Shown: piece after piece, positions 44,344 to 51,724 of the stretch
Layout: each line of letters starts with the position of its first letter
Numbering within the stretch: the first letter of the stretch is position 1
Assembly: GCF_020194175.1 (NCBI RefSeq)
Contig: NZ_JADYVX010000019.1
Coordinates: 81,237 to 145,236, forward strand
Source: Bradyrhizobium sp. BRP22
GTDB lineage: Bacteria > Pseudomonadota > Alphaproteobacteria > Rhizobiales > Xanthobacteraceae
Direction of reading: 5' to 3'
DNA length: 64,000 nt
Notes under the pieces: model-generated
Database searches by the model: none
Seen by the model: the letters and a program-made list of their open reading frames with translations, nothing else
What the model was told of the DNA's origin: nothing
Position numbers and translations under genes: made by a program

Positions 44344-44361
44344 CCTGAGGAGTGAGCTGCC

Positions 44362-45162
44362 ATGGCCGAGATCGTCACGCCGCGCCCTGCCTCCACCATC
44401 CTGCTGCTGCGGGACGCCGCTGCGCGACGGGAACTCGAAGTCTTCATGATGGTCCGCCATTACGAGATCGATTTCTCGTCCGGCGCACTGGTATTTCCCG
44501 GCGGCAGTGTCGACAAGGGCGACAGGGAGATCATCGCCAATCCCGCGCTCTATTCCGCCGGTGAAGGGCTCGACGATAGCGCTCTCAGCTTCCGTATCGG
44601 CGCTATCAGGGAAACCTTCGAGGAAAGCGGCATACTGCTGGCGCGGCCGAAAGGATCGAGCGAGCTGGTGGATGCCGGGCGCGCCCGGGAAATCGAGCTC
44701 GCCCATCGCGCGGCGCTCTGCGAGAGCAAAACCAGCTTCCTCAACGTGCTTGCCGAGACCGGCATGGTGCTGGCGCTCGACGAGCTCGTCCCTTATGCGC
44801 ACTGGATCACGCCGGAAGGCATGCCGAAGCGGTTCGACACCTGGTTCTTCCTCGCCGCAGCGCCCCCTGAGCAGCTCGGCACCCATGACGGCAGGGAATC
44901 CACCGATTCGATCTGGGTTTCCCCCCGCGAGGCTCTGGAGGGCGGGGAAAGCGGCCGCTTCAAGCTGCCGTTCCCGACCACCCGGAACCTGATCAGGCTC
45001 GGCAAGCAGGCCAGCGTCAGCGAAGCGCTACAGGACAGCCGCAACAGGTCCATCGTCACCGTGATGCCCGTCATGACCAAGACCGCCACCGGCCGCCAGC
45101 TCCGCATCCCCCTCGAGGCGGGTTATGACGGCGAGATCTTCGAGGTCGGCGCCGCCGGCTGA
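44362..45162 (+). CDS. Nudix hydrolase of the NUDT7/NUDT19 (CoA diphosphatase) type
   Basis: The 266 residues carry a split Nudix box: FPGGSVDKGD at about residues 45-54, an insert of about 30 residues, then IRETFEESGILL at about 82-93 with the catalytic glutamates. This split box is typical of NUDT7/8/19 acyl-CoA or CoA diphosphatases. They begin MAEIVTPRPASTILLLRDAA. Next to acyl-CoA enzymes, trimming of CoA or acyl-CoA is a natural guess. The ATG has AGGAG eight bases before. Confidence 0.87.
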   Translation: MAEIVTPRPASTILLLRDAAARRELEVFMMVRHYEIDFSSGALVFPGGSVDKGDREIIANPALYSAGEGLDDSALSFRIGAIRETFEESGILLARPKGSSELVDAGRAREIELAHRAALCESKTSFLNVLAETGMVLALDELVPYAHWITPEGMPKRFDTWFFLAAAPPEQLGTHDGRESTDSIWVSPREALEGGESGRFKLPFPTTRNLIRLGKQASVSEALQDSRNRSIVTVMPVMTKTATGRQLRIPLEAGYDGEIFEVGAAG

Positions 45163-45288
45163 GGGCTCGCACCTACGAACTGCCGTCGTGATGGGGGCAT
45201 AGCCGCCTTTCCCCAGTTTTTCGGCATGTTCCCCCGGAGCCACATTACGTCGTATATTGGGGGCGATTTCAGCCTGGCCCCCCTTAGC

Positions 45289-47970
45289 ATGACCTCCGAA
45301 TTGCTGCCGAATCCGCCCCACAAGCGACCGTTCGCGCTGTCGATCGGTCAGCTGACTTTCGGCAGCTTCCTTCTGGTGCTGGCGGTCATCATCATTACGT
45401 CGACCGCCAGTGTGATCGCGATCCGTCATATCGACGCCACCTTCGGGGAACTGCAGCGGCTGCAGAGCGTCGGCGACCTGGCCGAGGACATCGACCGCCG
45501 GATGAACGAGCTGCGGCTTGCCGCGCGCGACTTAGTCACCGATCCCGGCACCCAGTCGATCCAGGTCGGGGAGGCCGCAAGCGCCCTCAGCGACGTGCTG
45601 AAGAAGACCAGGATCGAGCTCGCCCCCGAGCAGCAGGACATGATCGACGGCGTGACTGAGCGCCTCGCCACCTATCGCGGCGGCATCGAGCGCATCTCGG
45701 CGCTGATCAACCGCCGTGCCGAGTTGATCATCGCCCTGCCGCCGCTCCGCGATGCCTTCGACAAGGCGGTGGCTGAAAGTTCCGATCCCGCCACCGCCTC
45801 TGCGCTGCTGCAAACCCAAAGCCGCATCTCCGTCGCGTTGCTCGCCCACAACCCTTCGGCGGCCGAGCAGGCGGCGCAGAGCATGCGGTCGATGACCATC
45901 ACCGAGCCGGCGCTGCGCGAAGCCGTGAACAATTACGCCGACGCCGTCATCGCGATATCGATCCGCGAACGCCAAATCGCCGATATCGACCGCGAGGTAT
46001 TGGGCACCGAAGGGCGCCTGATCCAGCGCGTCACCGAGCTGTTGCGCGAGCTCAGTTCGCGCCGCGGACACGTCTTGTCGCGGGATTTCGCGCGGACGCT
46101 CACCGAGGCGAAATGGCAGAGCATCGCGCTCGGCTCCGCCGGCGTGCTGATCGGGATCTTCGCTGCGCTGCTCGTGGTCCGCCGCACCGTGCGGCCGCTT
46201 GCCTCGATCACGAAGTCGATCCGCGCAGTCGCAGCCGGCGAGAAGAGCGCCTCGATCCCGGCGACCGACGTCAATAACGAGATCGGCGAGATCGCCCGCG
46301 CCGCCGAGGTGTTCCGCAAGACGCTGGTCGATGCGGATGCCGCGCGCGAGGCGGCGGTGCGCGCGCTCGCCGAGCAGCGCCTTGCCGAAGAAAGCTATCG
46401 AAAGCTGTTCGAAACCTCCATCGACGGCATCTATGTGACGACGCCGGGAGGTGCGCTGCTCAACGCCAATCCGGCGCTGGCGCGGATGATGGGCTACGCC
46501 ACGCCGCAGGATCTGATCAACGGCATCGATGACGTCGCCTCCAATGTCTATGTCGATCCCGCCGCGCGTACCGAATACCGGCGGCTGATGGACCGCGACA
46601 GCATGGTCCGCGACTACGAATATCAGGTCCGTTCCCGCAGCGGCGCGGTGCTGTGGCTTTCCGACAGCGCCAGCGCCGTGCGCGACGAGAGAGGCGAGGT
46701 GATCCGCTACGAAGGCACGGTGCGCGACATCACCGACCAGAAACGTGCCGAAGATGCGATCGCCGAAGGCCGCCGGCTGTTGCAGATGGTGATCGACACC
46801 GTTCCAGCCGTCATCAACGTCAAGGACCGCAATCTCCGCTACGTGCTGATGAACCGCTACATGGCCGGCATTTTCGGCATCGAGCCGGACGAGGCGCTCG
46901 GCCAGACCACGGCCGAGCTGATGGCGCGCTACGGCGCGGCAAAGACTGACGAGAACGACAAGCGGGTGCTGTCGGGCCGAAGGGAGCTCGGCTTCTATGA
47001 AGAGGAGTACAAGGACGCCGCCGGCAACATGCGGCAATGGCTGGTCAACAAACTGCCGATCCTCGACAGCAACGGCGAGATCGAGAACATCGTTACGGTG
47101 GCGCTCGACATCGGCGAGCGCAAGCGGAGCGAGCACGAGATGCGGAAAGCGCGCGACGCAGCAGAGGCGGCGCTGCGCAACCTGCGCGAGACGCAGAACT
47201 CGCTGATCGAGGCGGAAAAGCTCGCAGCCCTCGGACGGCTGGTCGCGGGTGTTGCGCACGAGGTCAACAATCCCGTCGGCATCAGCCTTACGGTCGCCTC
47301 CGCGCTCGAGCGCAAGGCGGCGACCTTTGCCGCGCAGGTCGAGCGCGGCGAACTCCGGCGCTCGAGCCTGAACGATTTCCTCGCCACGACGAGCGATGCG
47401 TCCTCGCAGCTCGTCGCCAATCTCAACCGCGCCGCCGAGCTGATCCAATCGTTCAAGCAGGTCGCCGCCGACCGCAACTACTCCGATCAGCGCACCTTCG
47501 ATCTCGGCGATCTCACCGAGCAGGTGGTGATGAGTCTGCGGCCGGGCCTGCGCAAGCACAATCTGACGCTCAATGTCGATTGCCAGCCGAACCTGATCAT
47601 GAACTCCTATCCCGGACCTTACGGCCAGGTGCTGACCAATCTCTTCCTCAATTCGGTGGCGCACGCTTTTCCCGACGGCAAGCCGGGGATCGTCGACATC
47701 CAGGTTCGCTCGTCCGGCAGGGACAATGTCGAAGTGATTTTTTCCGACAATGGCTGCGGCATGTCGCTCGACGTGCGCCGCCGCGCCTTCGATCCGTTCT
47801 TCACCACGCGTCGCGACCAGGGCGGCACCGGCCTCGGCCTTCACATCGTCTACAGCATCGTCACGACGCGCCTGGGCGGCCGTCTCGATCTCGACTCCGA
47901 ACCCGGCGGCGGCACCCGCATCCAGATGATCCTGCCGCGCACCGCACCCGTCGAGCTGGCGGCGGAGTGA
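45289..47970 (+). CDS. Sensor histidine kinase with HAMP and two PAS domains
   Basis: This membrane hybrid-free sensor kinase has, from the ATG at 45289 (MTSELLPNPPHKRP), 893 residues. An upstream ATG at 45226 would add 21. TM1 is about 20-42, a helical periplasmic domain follows to about 285, then TM2 and a HAMP domain. Two PAS domains follow (FETSIDGIYVTTPGGALLNA; VIDTVPAVINVKDRNLRYVL). The kinase core has the H-box LVAGVAHEVNNPVG with the phosphorylated His, N-box LTNLFLNSVAHAF, G1 DNGCGM and G2 GGTGLGLHIV. No response regulator is adjacent, so it is an orphan kinase here. Confidence 0.92.
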   Translation: MTSELLPNPPHKRPFALSIGQLTFGSFLLVLAVIIITSTASVIAIRHIDATFGELQRLQSVGDLAEDIDRRMNELRLAARDLVTDPGTQSIQVGEAASALSDVLKKTRIELAPEQQDMIDGVTERLATYRGGIERISALINRRAELIIALPPLRDAFDKAVAESSDPATASALLQTQSRISVALLAHNPSAAEQAAQSMRSMTITEPALREAVNNYADAVIAISIRERQIADIDREVLGTEGRLIQRVTELLRELSSRRGHVLSRDFARTLTEAKWQSIALGSAGVLIGIFAALLVVRRTVRPLASITKSIRAVAAGEKSASIPATDVNNEIGEIARAAEVFRKTLVDADAAREAAVRALAEQRLAEESYRKLFETSIDGIYVTTPGGALLNANPALARMMGYATPQDLINGIDDVASNVYVDPAARTEYRRLMDRDSMVRDYEYQVRSRSGAVLWLSDSASAVRDERGEVIRYEGTVRDITDQKRAEDAIAEGRRLLQMVIDTVPAVINVKDRNLRYVLMNRYMAGIFGIEPDEALGQTTAELMARYGAAKTDENDKRVLSGRRELGFYEEEYKDAAGNMRQWLVNKLPILDSNGEIENIVTVALDIGERKRSEHEMRKARDAAEAALRNLRETQNSLIEAEKLAALGRLVAGVAHEVNNPVGISLTVASALERKAATFAAQVERGELRRSSLNDFLATTSDASSQLVANLNRAAELIQSFKQVAADRNYSDQRTFDLGDLTEQVVMSLRPGLRKHNLTLNVDCQPNLIMNSYPGPYGQVLTNLFLNSVAHAFPDGKPGIVDIQVRSSGRDNVEVIFSDNGCGMSLDVRRRAFDPFFTTRRDQGGTGLGLHIVYSIVTTRLGGRLDLDSEPGGGTRIQMILPRTAPVELAAE

Positions 47971-47972
47971 GT

Positions 47973-48060
47973 CCGTAGCCCGGAGCGTGAGCGTAACCCG
48001 GGTCCGCTCGAAAACAGGGGATGCAGACGTCCCAGGTTACGCGTTCCGCTTCACCCGGGC
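47973..48060. repeat. Intergenic palindromic repeat, family D
   Basis: CGTAGCCCGGAGCGTGAGCG at the left and a mirrored ACGCGTTCCGCTTCACCCGG at the right form the arms of a known Bradyrhizobium repeat type (CGTAGCCCGGAT...). It fills the 102-bp gap between the histidine kinase and the GrlR-like gene. Confidence 0.7.
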
Positions 48061-48072
48061 GACAGCGCTGAA

Positions 48073-48423
48073 CTAATCGATATCCGCGAGCTTGCGCAGC
48101 GTTGCGCTGAAGATCTGGCTGGCTTTCCCAACCAGCGCGGTCCCGGTCATCGTCGCCTGCGTGTCGGTGAAGGTACCGGTGACGCCGATGCCGACCGGTG
48201 CCGGTCCGCCGAACAACGGGTTGTCATTGTCGCGCGGTGTGGTGTGTCGTTGCACCAGCACCTCGCCCTTGAAGGTATTGCCTTTCACGGTGTAGCTGCC
48301 GGTGTAGTACAGATAGGCGTCGCCGCCGAGAACCTGGCCGTTGCGGAACAGAATCACTCCGCTGCCCTTGCCGACACGTCCGTCGAGCAGGGTGACGTGA
48401 ATGGAATACAGGCCATTTTTCAT
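48073..48423 (-). CDS. GrlR-family regulatory-type protein
   Basis: The 116 residues begin MKNGLYSIHVTLLDGRVGKG and contain LFRNGQVLGGDAYLYYTGSY and GIGVTGTFTDTQATMTGTAL, the pattern of GrlR-like proteins. GrlR of enteropathogenic E. coli is a beta-barrel protein that binds GrlA to repress a type III secretion island. Rhizobial members have no GrlA partner known to me, and none is seen here, so a regulatory role is unproven. The ATG at 48423 was chosen over a non-conserved upstream extension. Confidence 0.8.
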   Translation of the reverse strand: MKNGLYSIHVTLLDGRVGKGSGVILFRNGQVLGGDAYLYYTGSYTVKGNTFKGEVLVQRHTTPRDNDNPLFGGPAPVGIGVTGTFTDTQATMTGTALVGKASQIFSATLRKLADID

Positions 48424-48668
48424 GGCGCCCCACGGCCGGCCGCCTTCGCCCAAGGCCTGCCGGTTGACAATTTATGCCAAAGCATCATGCGCGGCGCAAC
48501 GCGGCAGGTTGACCGCGTCGGCGGACGTCGTGCGAACCCGAAATGATTCCATTGGTGAACGACGCCTCGATGACGACGTTCTGTCGGCGGCGCCCAGCGA
48601 ATCAACTTGGCCCGCGAAATGCATAACATTTGTTGGCACCGGCCGGCGGGTGCAGGAGCGAGAGACAG

Positions 48669-49121
48669 GTGACGAACTGGATCGATTCCGGCCGCATTTT
48701 CGCGAGCCTACGTGCAGAGCTGACAAGTTCCATCCGTAGAATCACGGACCATCGAGCGGTCCGCCTCAGAGTCCCACTCACAGTGAGTCTTGTCGCGTTG
48801 TTGTCGGTGGCCGCCGCAAGTCTCTCTCATGCGCGCGATCCCGATGGTCGTTACGCCAATTCGCCCCTCAAGCAGTGGTTCGACAGTCTGAGGAGCGGCA
48901 AGGGGCCATGTTGTTCCGACGCCGACGGCAGCGCGGTGAGCGATGCCGATTGGGAATCCAAGGACGGACACTATCGCGTACGCATTGATGGCGAATGGAT
49001 CGACGTGCCCGATGATGCCGTGATCACCGAGCCGAACCGCTACGGCCGCACGATGGTGTGGCCGATCCGCGGTTATCTCGGACTGCAGATCCGCTGCTTC
49101 ATGCCGGGCAGCATGACGTAA
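48669..49121 (+). CDS. Small exported protein of unknown function
   Basis: The clear part is the C-terminal domain of about 90 residues: HARDPDGRYANSPLKQWFD, GKGPCCSDADGSAV, YRVRIDGEWIDVPDDAV, ending RCFMPGSMT. Family members I know start just before a signal peptide (SLVALLSVAAASLSHA), which suggests a start at the GTG at 48783; the GTG at 48669 gives 150 residues and a purine-rich upstream. CCSDADG with a later Cys suggests a disulphide or metal site. The function is not known. Confidence 0.7.
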   Translation: MTNWIDSGRIFASLRAELTSSIRRITDHRAVRLRVPLTVSLVALLSVAAASLSHARDPDGRYANSPLKQWFDSLRSGKGPCCSDADGSAVSDADWESKDGHYRVRIDGEWIDVPDDAVITEPNRYGRTMVWPIRGYLGLQIRCFMPGSMT

Positions 49122-49145
49122 GCTTTCGATCCGCGCGTCACGCGG

Positions 49146-49532
49146 TCACGCATATTTCTTGTCGCGCTCCAGGAGCTCGATCGAGATGCCCTGCGGCCCG
49201 CGGATAAAACAGATGCGCACGCCGGGGCGGATCGTGGTCGGCTCCATCGTGAACGCGACGCCCTTCGCCTTGATCTCGGCGGCGACGGCATCGATGTCTT
49301 TCACGGCCAGCCCGAAATGGTCGAGGCCCTGATAGGGCGTGACCGGCGGCGCATTGACGCCGTCGCCCGGCGTGACCGGCGCGAGGAACACCTTGGCGCC
49401 GCCGAGCTGCACGTCGATGCGGCCGGGGTTGCGGATGATCTCGCCGCCCAGAATGTTCCGGAGCCACGCCGCAGTCGCTTCGGGATCGGGGGTGCGCAGG
49501 TGGATATGGTCCCAGGTAACCTCTATCGGCAT
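49146..49532 (-). CDS. VOC-superfamily protein
   Basis: The 128 residues begin MPIEVTWDHIHLRTPDPEAT, a glyoxalase-like metal ligand strand with His; a second module starts LDHFGLAVKDIDAVAAEIK. Metal-site residues of both halves are visible (WDHIHL; LDHFGL; SIELLE with the Glu). Such proteins are often dioxygenases, glyoxalases or epimerases (methylmalonyl-CoA epimerase-like). The ATG at 49532 is preceded by GGGAGA. It is convergent with the gene before it. Confidence 0.87.
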   Translation of the reverse strand: MPIEVTWDHIHLRTPDPEATAAWLRNILGGEIIRNPGRIDVQLGGAKVFLAPVTPGDGVNAPPVTPYQGLDHFGLAVKDIDAVAAEIKAKGVAFTMEPTTIRPGVRICFIRGPQGISIELLERDKKYA

Positions 49533-49557
49533 TTCATCTCCCGTCTTCTCTTTGCCT

Positions 49558-49607
49558 GAGCATGATCTCTTTCGGAAAACCGGTTTCCACTGTTGCGGGT
49601 CACGCTC
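49558..49607. repeat. Partial intergenic repeat, family E
   Basis: GAGCATGATCTCTTTCGGAAAACCGG is the start of a repeat that is abundant in Bradyrhizobium, here followed by a degraded copy of its other arm (GGGTCACGCTC). It lies upstream of the VOC gene in a 312-bp gene-free stretch (49533-49844) that otherwise shows nothing. Confidence 0.6.
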
Positions 49608-49844
49608 CAAACACGCGTGATCGCGCGATCTGTTGCGGCGGCAATGTATCGGCTCGGAATCCACAAGGCCATCCTGTCGCGGGCGCAGCGCCGCAATTTT
49701 GCCGAGGAGGCTTGGAACCGTAACCTCGTTGGATGGTTGATCGACAGTGGCGGTCCCCGTACAGCGGTGCCCCTTCAAGCCGCGCGGTGATGCGCCGGAG
49801 CGGCTTTGCGCGCGGGCAGGATGTGTCGTCGCGCGGGTGAGGGC

Positions 49845-50450
49845 ATGGCCATGGGCATTGGCAGGTGGTCGTTTCGAGGCTTGGGTGCCAAGCTTGTTCT
49901 GCTCGCCGTTCTCGCCATCGTCGGATTTGCCGGATGGCTGCTGCTTCCCAATCCCAGCGATGCCGATAACAAAACGGTCGCCGTGGTATCGCCGCCCTTG
50001 ACTTCTGCGCAGGATGTCGTCTGGCTCGAGAAGGCGACTGTGCCCACCGAGCAGCCGGTTGCGCCGGTCGAGCAGGCCGCCGCGCCATCGGACGACACAG
50101 TGGATGACGAGGCGCCGGCCGCCGCCAGCACCAATGAACCCTTCACGGTCGAGCGGGATCCGGTCGACGGGATGAAGATCTCCCGCCAGTTCTGGCGGCG
50201 CGGCGGCCTCGGCTCGAAAGCACTGGTGACCCTGACGCTGCGCAACTCTAACCGCTATGCGGTCAAGGATATCGAGATCGCCTGCGCCTTCGCGCGCGCT
50301 GACGGCACGCATCTCACCGACCGCCGGCGCGTGATCAGCGACACCATCAACATGAAAAGCCGCAAGACCTACGCCGGCGTGCTGGTCGGGTTCGTGAATA
50401 TTAATGCAAATAAGGCAAAGTGTTCCCTCGTCACGGCCAGCCGCGCCTGA
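49845..50450 (+). CDS. Single-pass membrane protein of unknown function
   Basis: The 201 residues start at the ATG at 49845 (MAMGIGRWSFRGLGAKLV). A membrane helix at about 16-34 (LVLLAVLAIVGFAGWLLL) is followed by a Pro/Ala/Thr linker (about 35-100) and a C-terminal periplasmic domain with VTLTLRNSNRYAVKDIEIAC and KTYAGVLVGFVNINANKAKC. The domain looks like a beta-sandwich of the FxLyD-type (two cysteines). No enzyme motif is seen. Confidence 0.75.
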   Translation: MAMGIGRWSFRGLGAKLVLLAVLAIVGFAGWLLLPNPSDADNKTVAVVSPPLTSAQDVVWLEKATVPTEQPVAPVEQAAAPSDDTVDDEAPAAASTNEPFTVERDPVDGMKISRQFWRRGGLGSKALVTLTLRNSNRYAVKDIEIACAFARADGTHLTDRRRVISDTINMKSRKTYAGVLVGFVNINANKAKCSLVTASRA

Positions 50451-50568
50451 CACAAGTGTGCCGAAAAAGTGAACGCTTTGGTTGAACCTGTAGCGTGTCG
50501 CCAGGAACTAACTCCCTATATCGCCATTAGGCGAGTAAACCGCGTCATCGCGCGGGGGAGTGGGTCTG

Positions 50569-51081
50569 ATGTTGGTGACGCGTTATTTCCTTTATGTCGG
50601 CGGGGCTCTGCTTGCGCTGTTATACGCAGTCGACGCTCTGGTCCCGCAGGACGCGGCCACAGCGAGCCATAGCGCGCCCGGCATCGACAAAACGACCGTC
50701 CGCATCCACTCCGCCCAGAAGCTGCCCGAGCGGGTGGTTTTCGATACCACCCTGCCGACGATCGTGCCCCCGGTCACCCAGATGGCTGCTGCACCGCTTC
50801 CGCCTGCACCGGCGGCCGAGGAGACGTCGGACCAGGCCCGCGCCCGCGAGACCTTTGCCCAATACGTCCCCACCGACACCAAGAAGCACGAGCCGCAGGC
50901 GCCGAAGAAGCACAAAGTCGCCAGGGCGCGCGCCTACCAGCCGCAGCCGATGTACGCGGGCCAGCAGCCGATGTATGCCGGTCAGCAGCCGATGTACATG
51001 GGCCAGCGGCCGATGCGGGTGGCGCAGCAGTCGCGCTTCGGCTTCTTCGGCGGCGGGCCGTTCTGGAACAGCACCTGGTAG
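50569..51081 (+). CDS. Exported protein with a QPMYAGQ heptad repeat
   Basis: The 170 residues start at the ATG at 50569, 8 bp after GGGGGAG. The N-terminus is a signal anchor (LVTRYFLYVGGALLALLYAV). A Pro/Ala-rich middle and a Lys/His basic part (KKHEPQAPKKHKVARARAY) follow. Residues about 127-155 contain four 7-residue repeats: QPMYAGQ twice, QPMYMGQ, then RPMRVAQ. The end is Phe/Gly/Trp-rich (FGFFGGGPFWNSTW). Likely periplasmic, unknown role. Confidence 0.75.
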   Translation: MLVTRYFLYVGGALLALLYAVDALVPQDAATASHSAPGIDKTTVRIHSAQKLPERVVFDTTLPTIVPPVTQMAAAPLPPAPAAEETSDQARARETFAQYVPTDTKKHEPQAPKKHKVARARAYQPQPMYAGQQPMYAGQQPMYMGQRPMRVAQQSRFGFFGGGPFWNSTW

Positions 51082-51097
51082 GCTGATTACGGCCGGA

Positions 51098-51490
51098 TTA
51101 CTGCGGCAGCCTCGGGATCTTGTCGGCAAAGCCGTTGTAGCAGGTCAGCCGCTCGTCCTCTTCCTTCACGAAACGGCATTCGCCGACCGCCGTGGCCGTG
51201 GTCGCCTTCGGTTTTGGCTGCGGCGCGAAGATCGCGTCATAGCAGTTGAGCCGCTCCTTGGTGCCGTCATCGATCTCCTGGCATGCCTGGAGCTTCTGCG
51301 CGACCGATTGCTGCTTGGCCTTCTCGCCCTTCTTGGCCGGCGACTTCTTGGTGCCGACCTGCATCAGCGGCTTGTCGCCGACCATGGGAGGCCCGGAGGG
51401 CTCCACGGGCGGAGCTGTCCCTTGAATTGTTCCTTGGGCTAGCGCGGCGGCCGGATACAGCAGCGCCAGCGCGAGGATGATCTTTTTCAT
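51098..51490 (-). CDS. Small secreted protein with two C-x-RL-x-C-Y modules
   Basis: The 130 residues have a Sec signal (MKKIILALALLYPAAALA, about 18 residues). Two related modules follow: LQACQEIDDGTKERLNCYDA and GECRFVKEEDERLTCYNGF. Each has Cys, an acidic spacer, RL, then Cys-Tyr, so it is probably a repeated disulphide-bonded unit like those seen near type VI secretion-associated proteins. No secretion gene is in the window. It is convergent with the heptad-repeat gene. Confidence 0.75.
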   Translation of the reverse strand: MKKIILALALLYPAAALAQGTIQGTAPPVEPSGPPMVGDKPLMQVGTKKSPAKKGEKAKQQSVAQKLQACQEIDDGTKERLNCYDAIFAPQPKPKATTATAVGECRFVKEEDERLTCYNGFADKIPRLPQ

Positions 51491-51724
51491 GTCGAATTGT
51501 CCGAAATAGGCGTGACCGGAGAGGGCGCCCGAAGAGATCAGACCCGACCGCTGGAATCGCCCCAAAACCCAACGTTGTTTACCCGCGCTTGCACGCCCGT
51601 CCAAGCGGTCGCAATGCCGCTCCGACAGGCCGATGGTTTCTTTACGGATTTTCCGGTTCCTGTCCAGCGGGACGGCGCCTCCGGCCGGCCGGTCCGATCC
51701 GCCGGGGAGCCCCAGGGAGGCGGC

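Noticed and set aside
39366..44361. The repeats as a CRISPR array or insertion-sequence remnants
   Set aside because: They are dispersed single palindromes of differing families, without regular spacers, terminal duplications or transposase pieces.
45532..47844. A 770-residue minus-strand open frame
   Set aside because: Antisense to the histidine kinase, whose H, N, G1 and G2 boxes on plus are certain.
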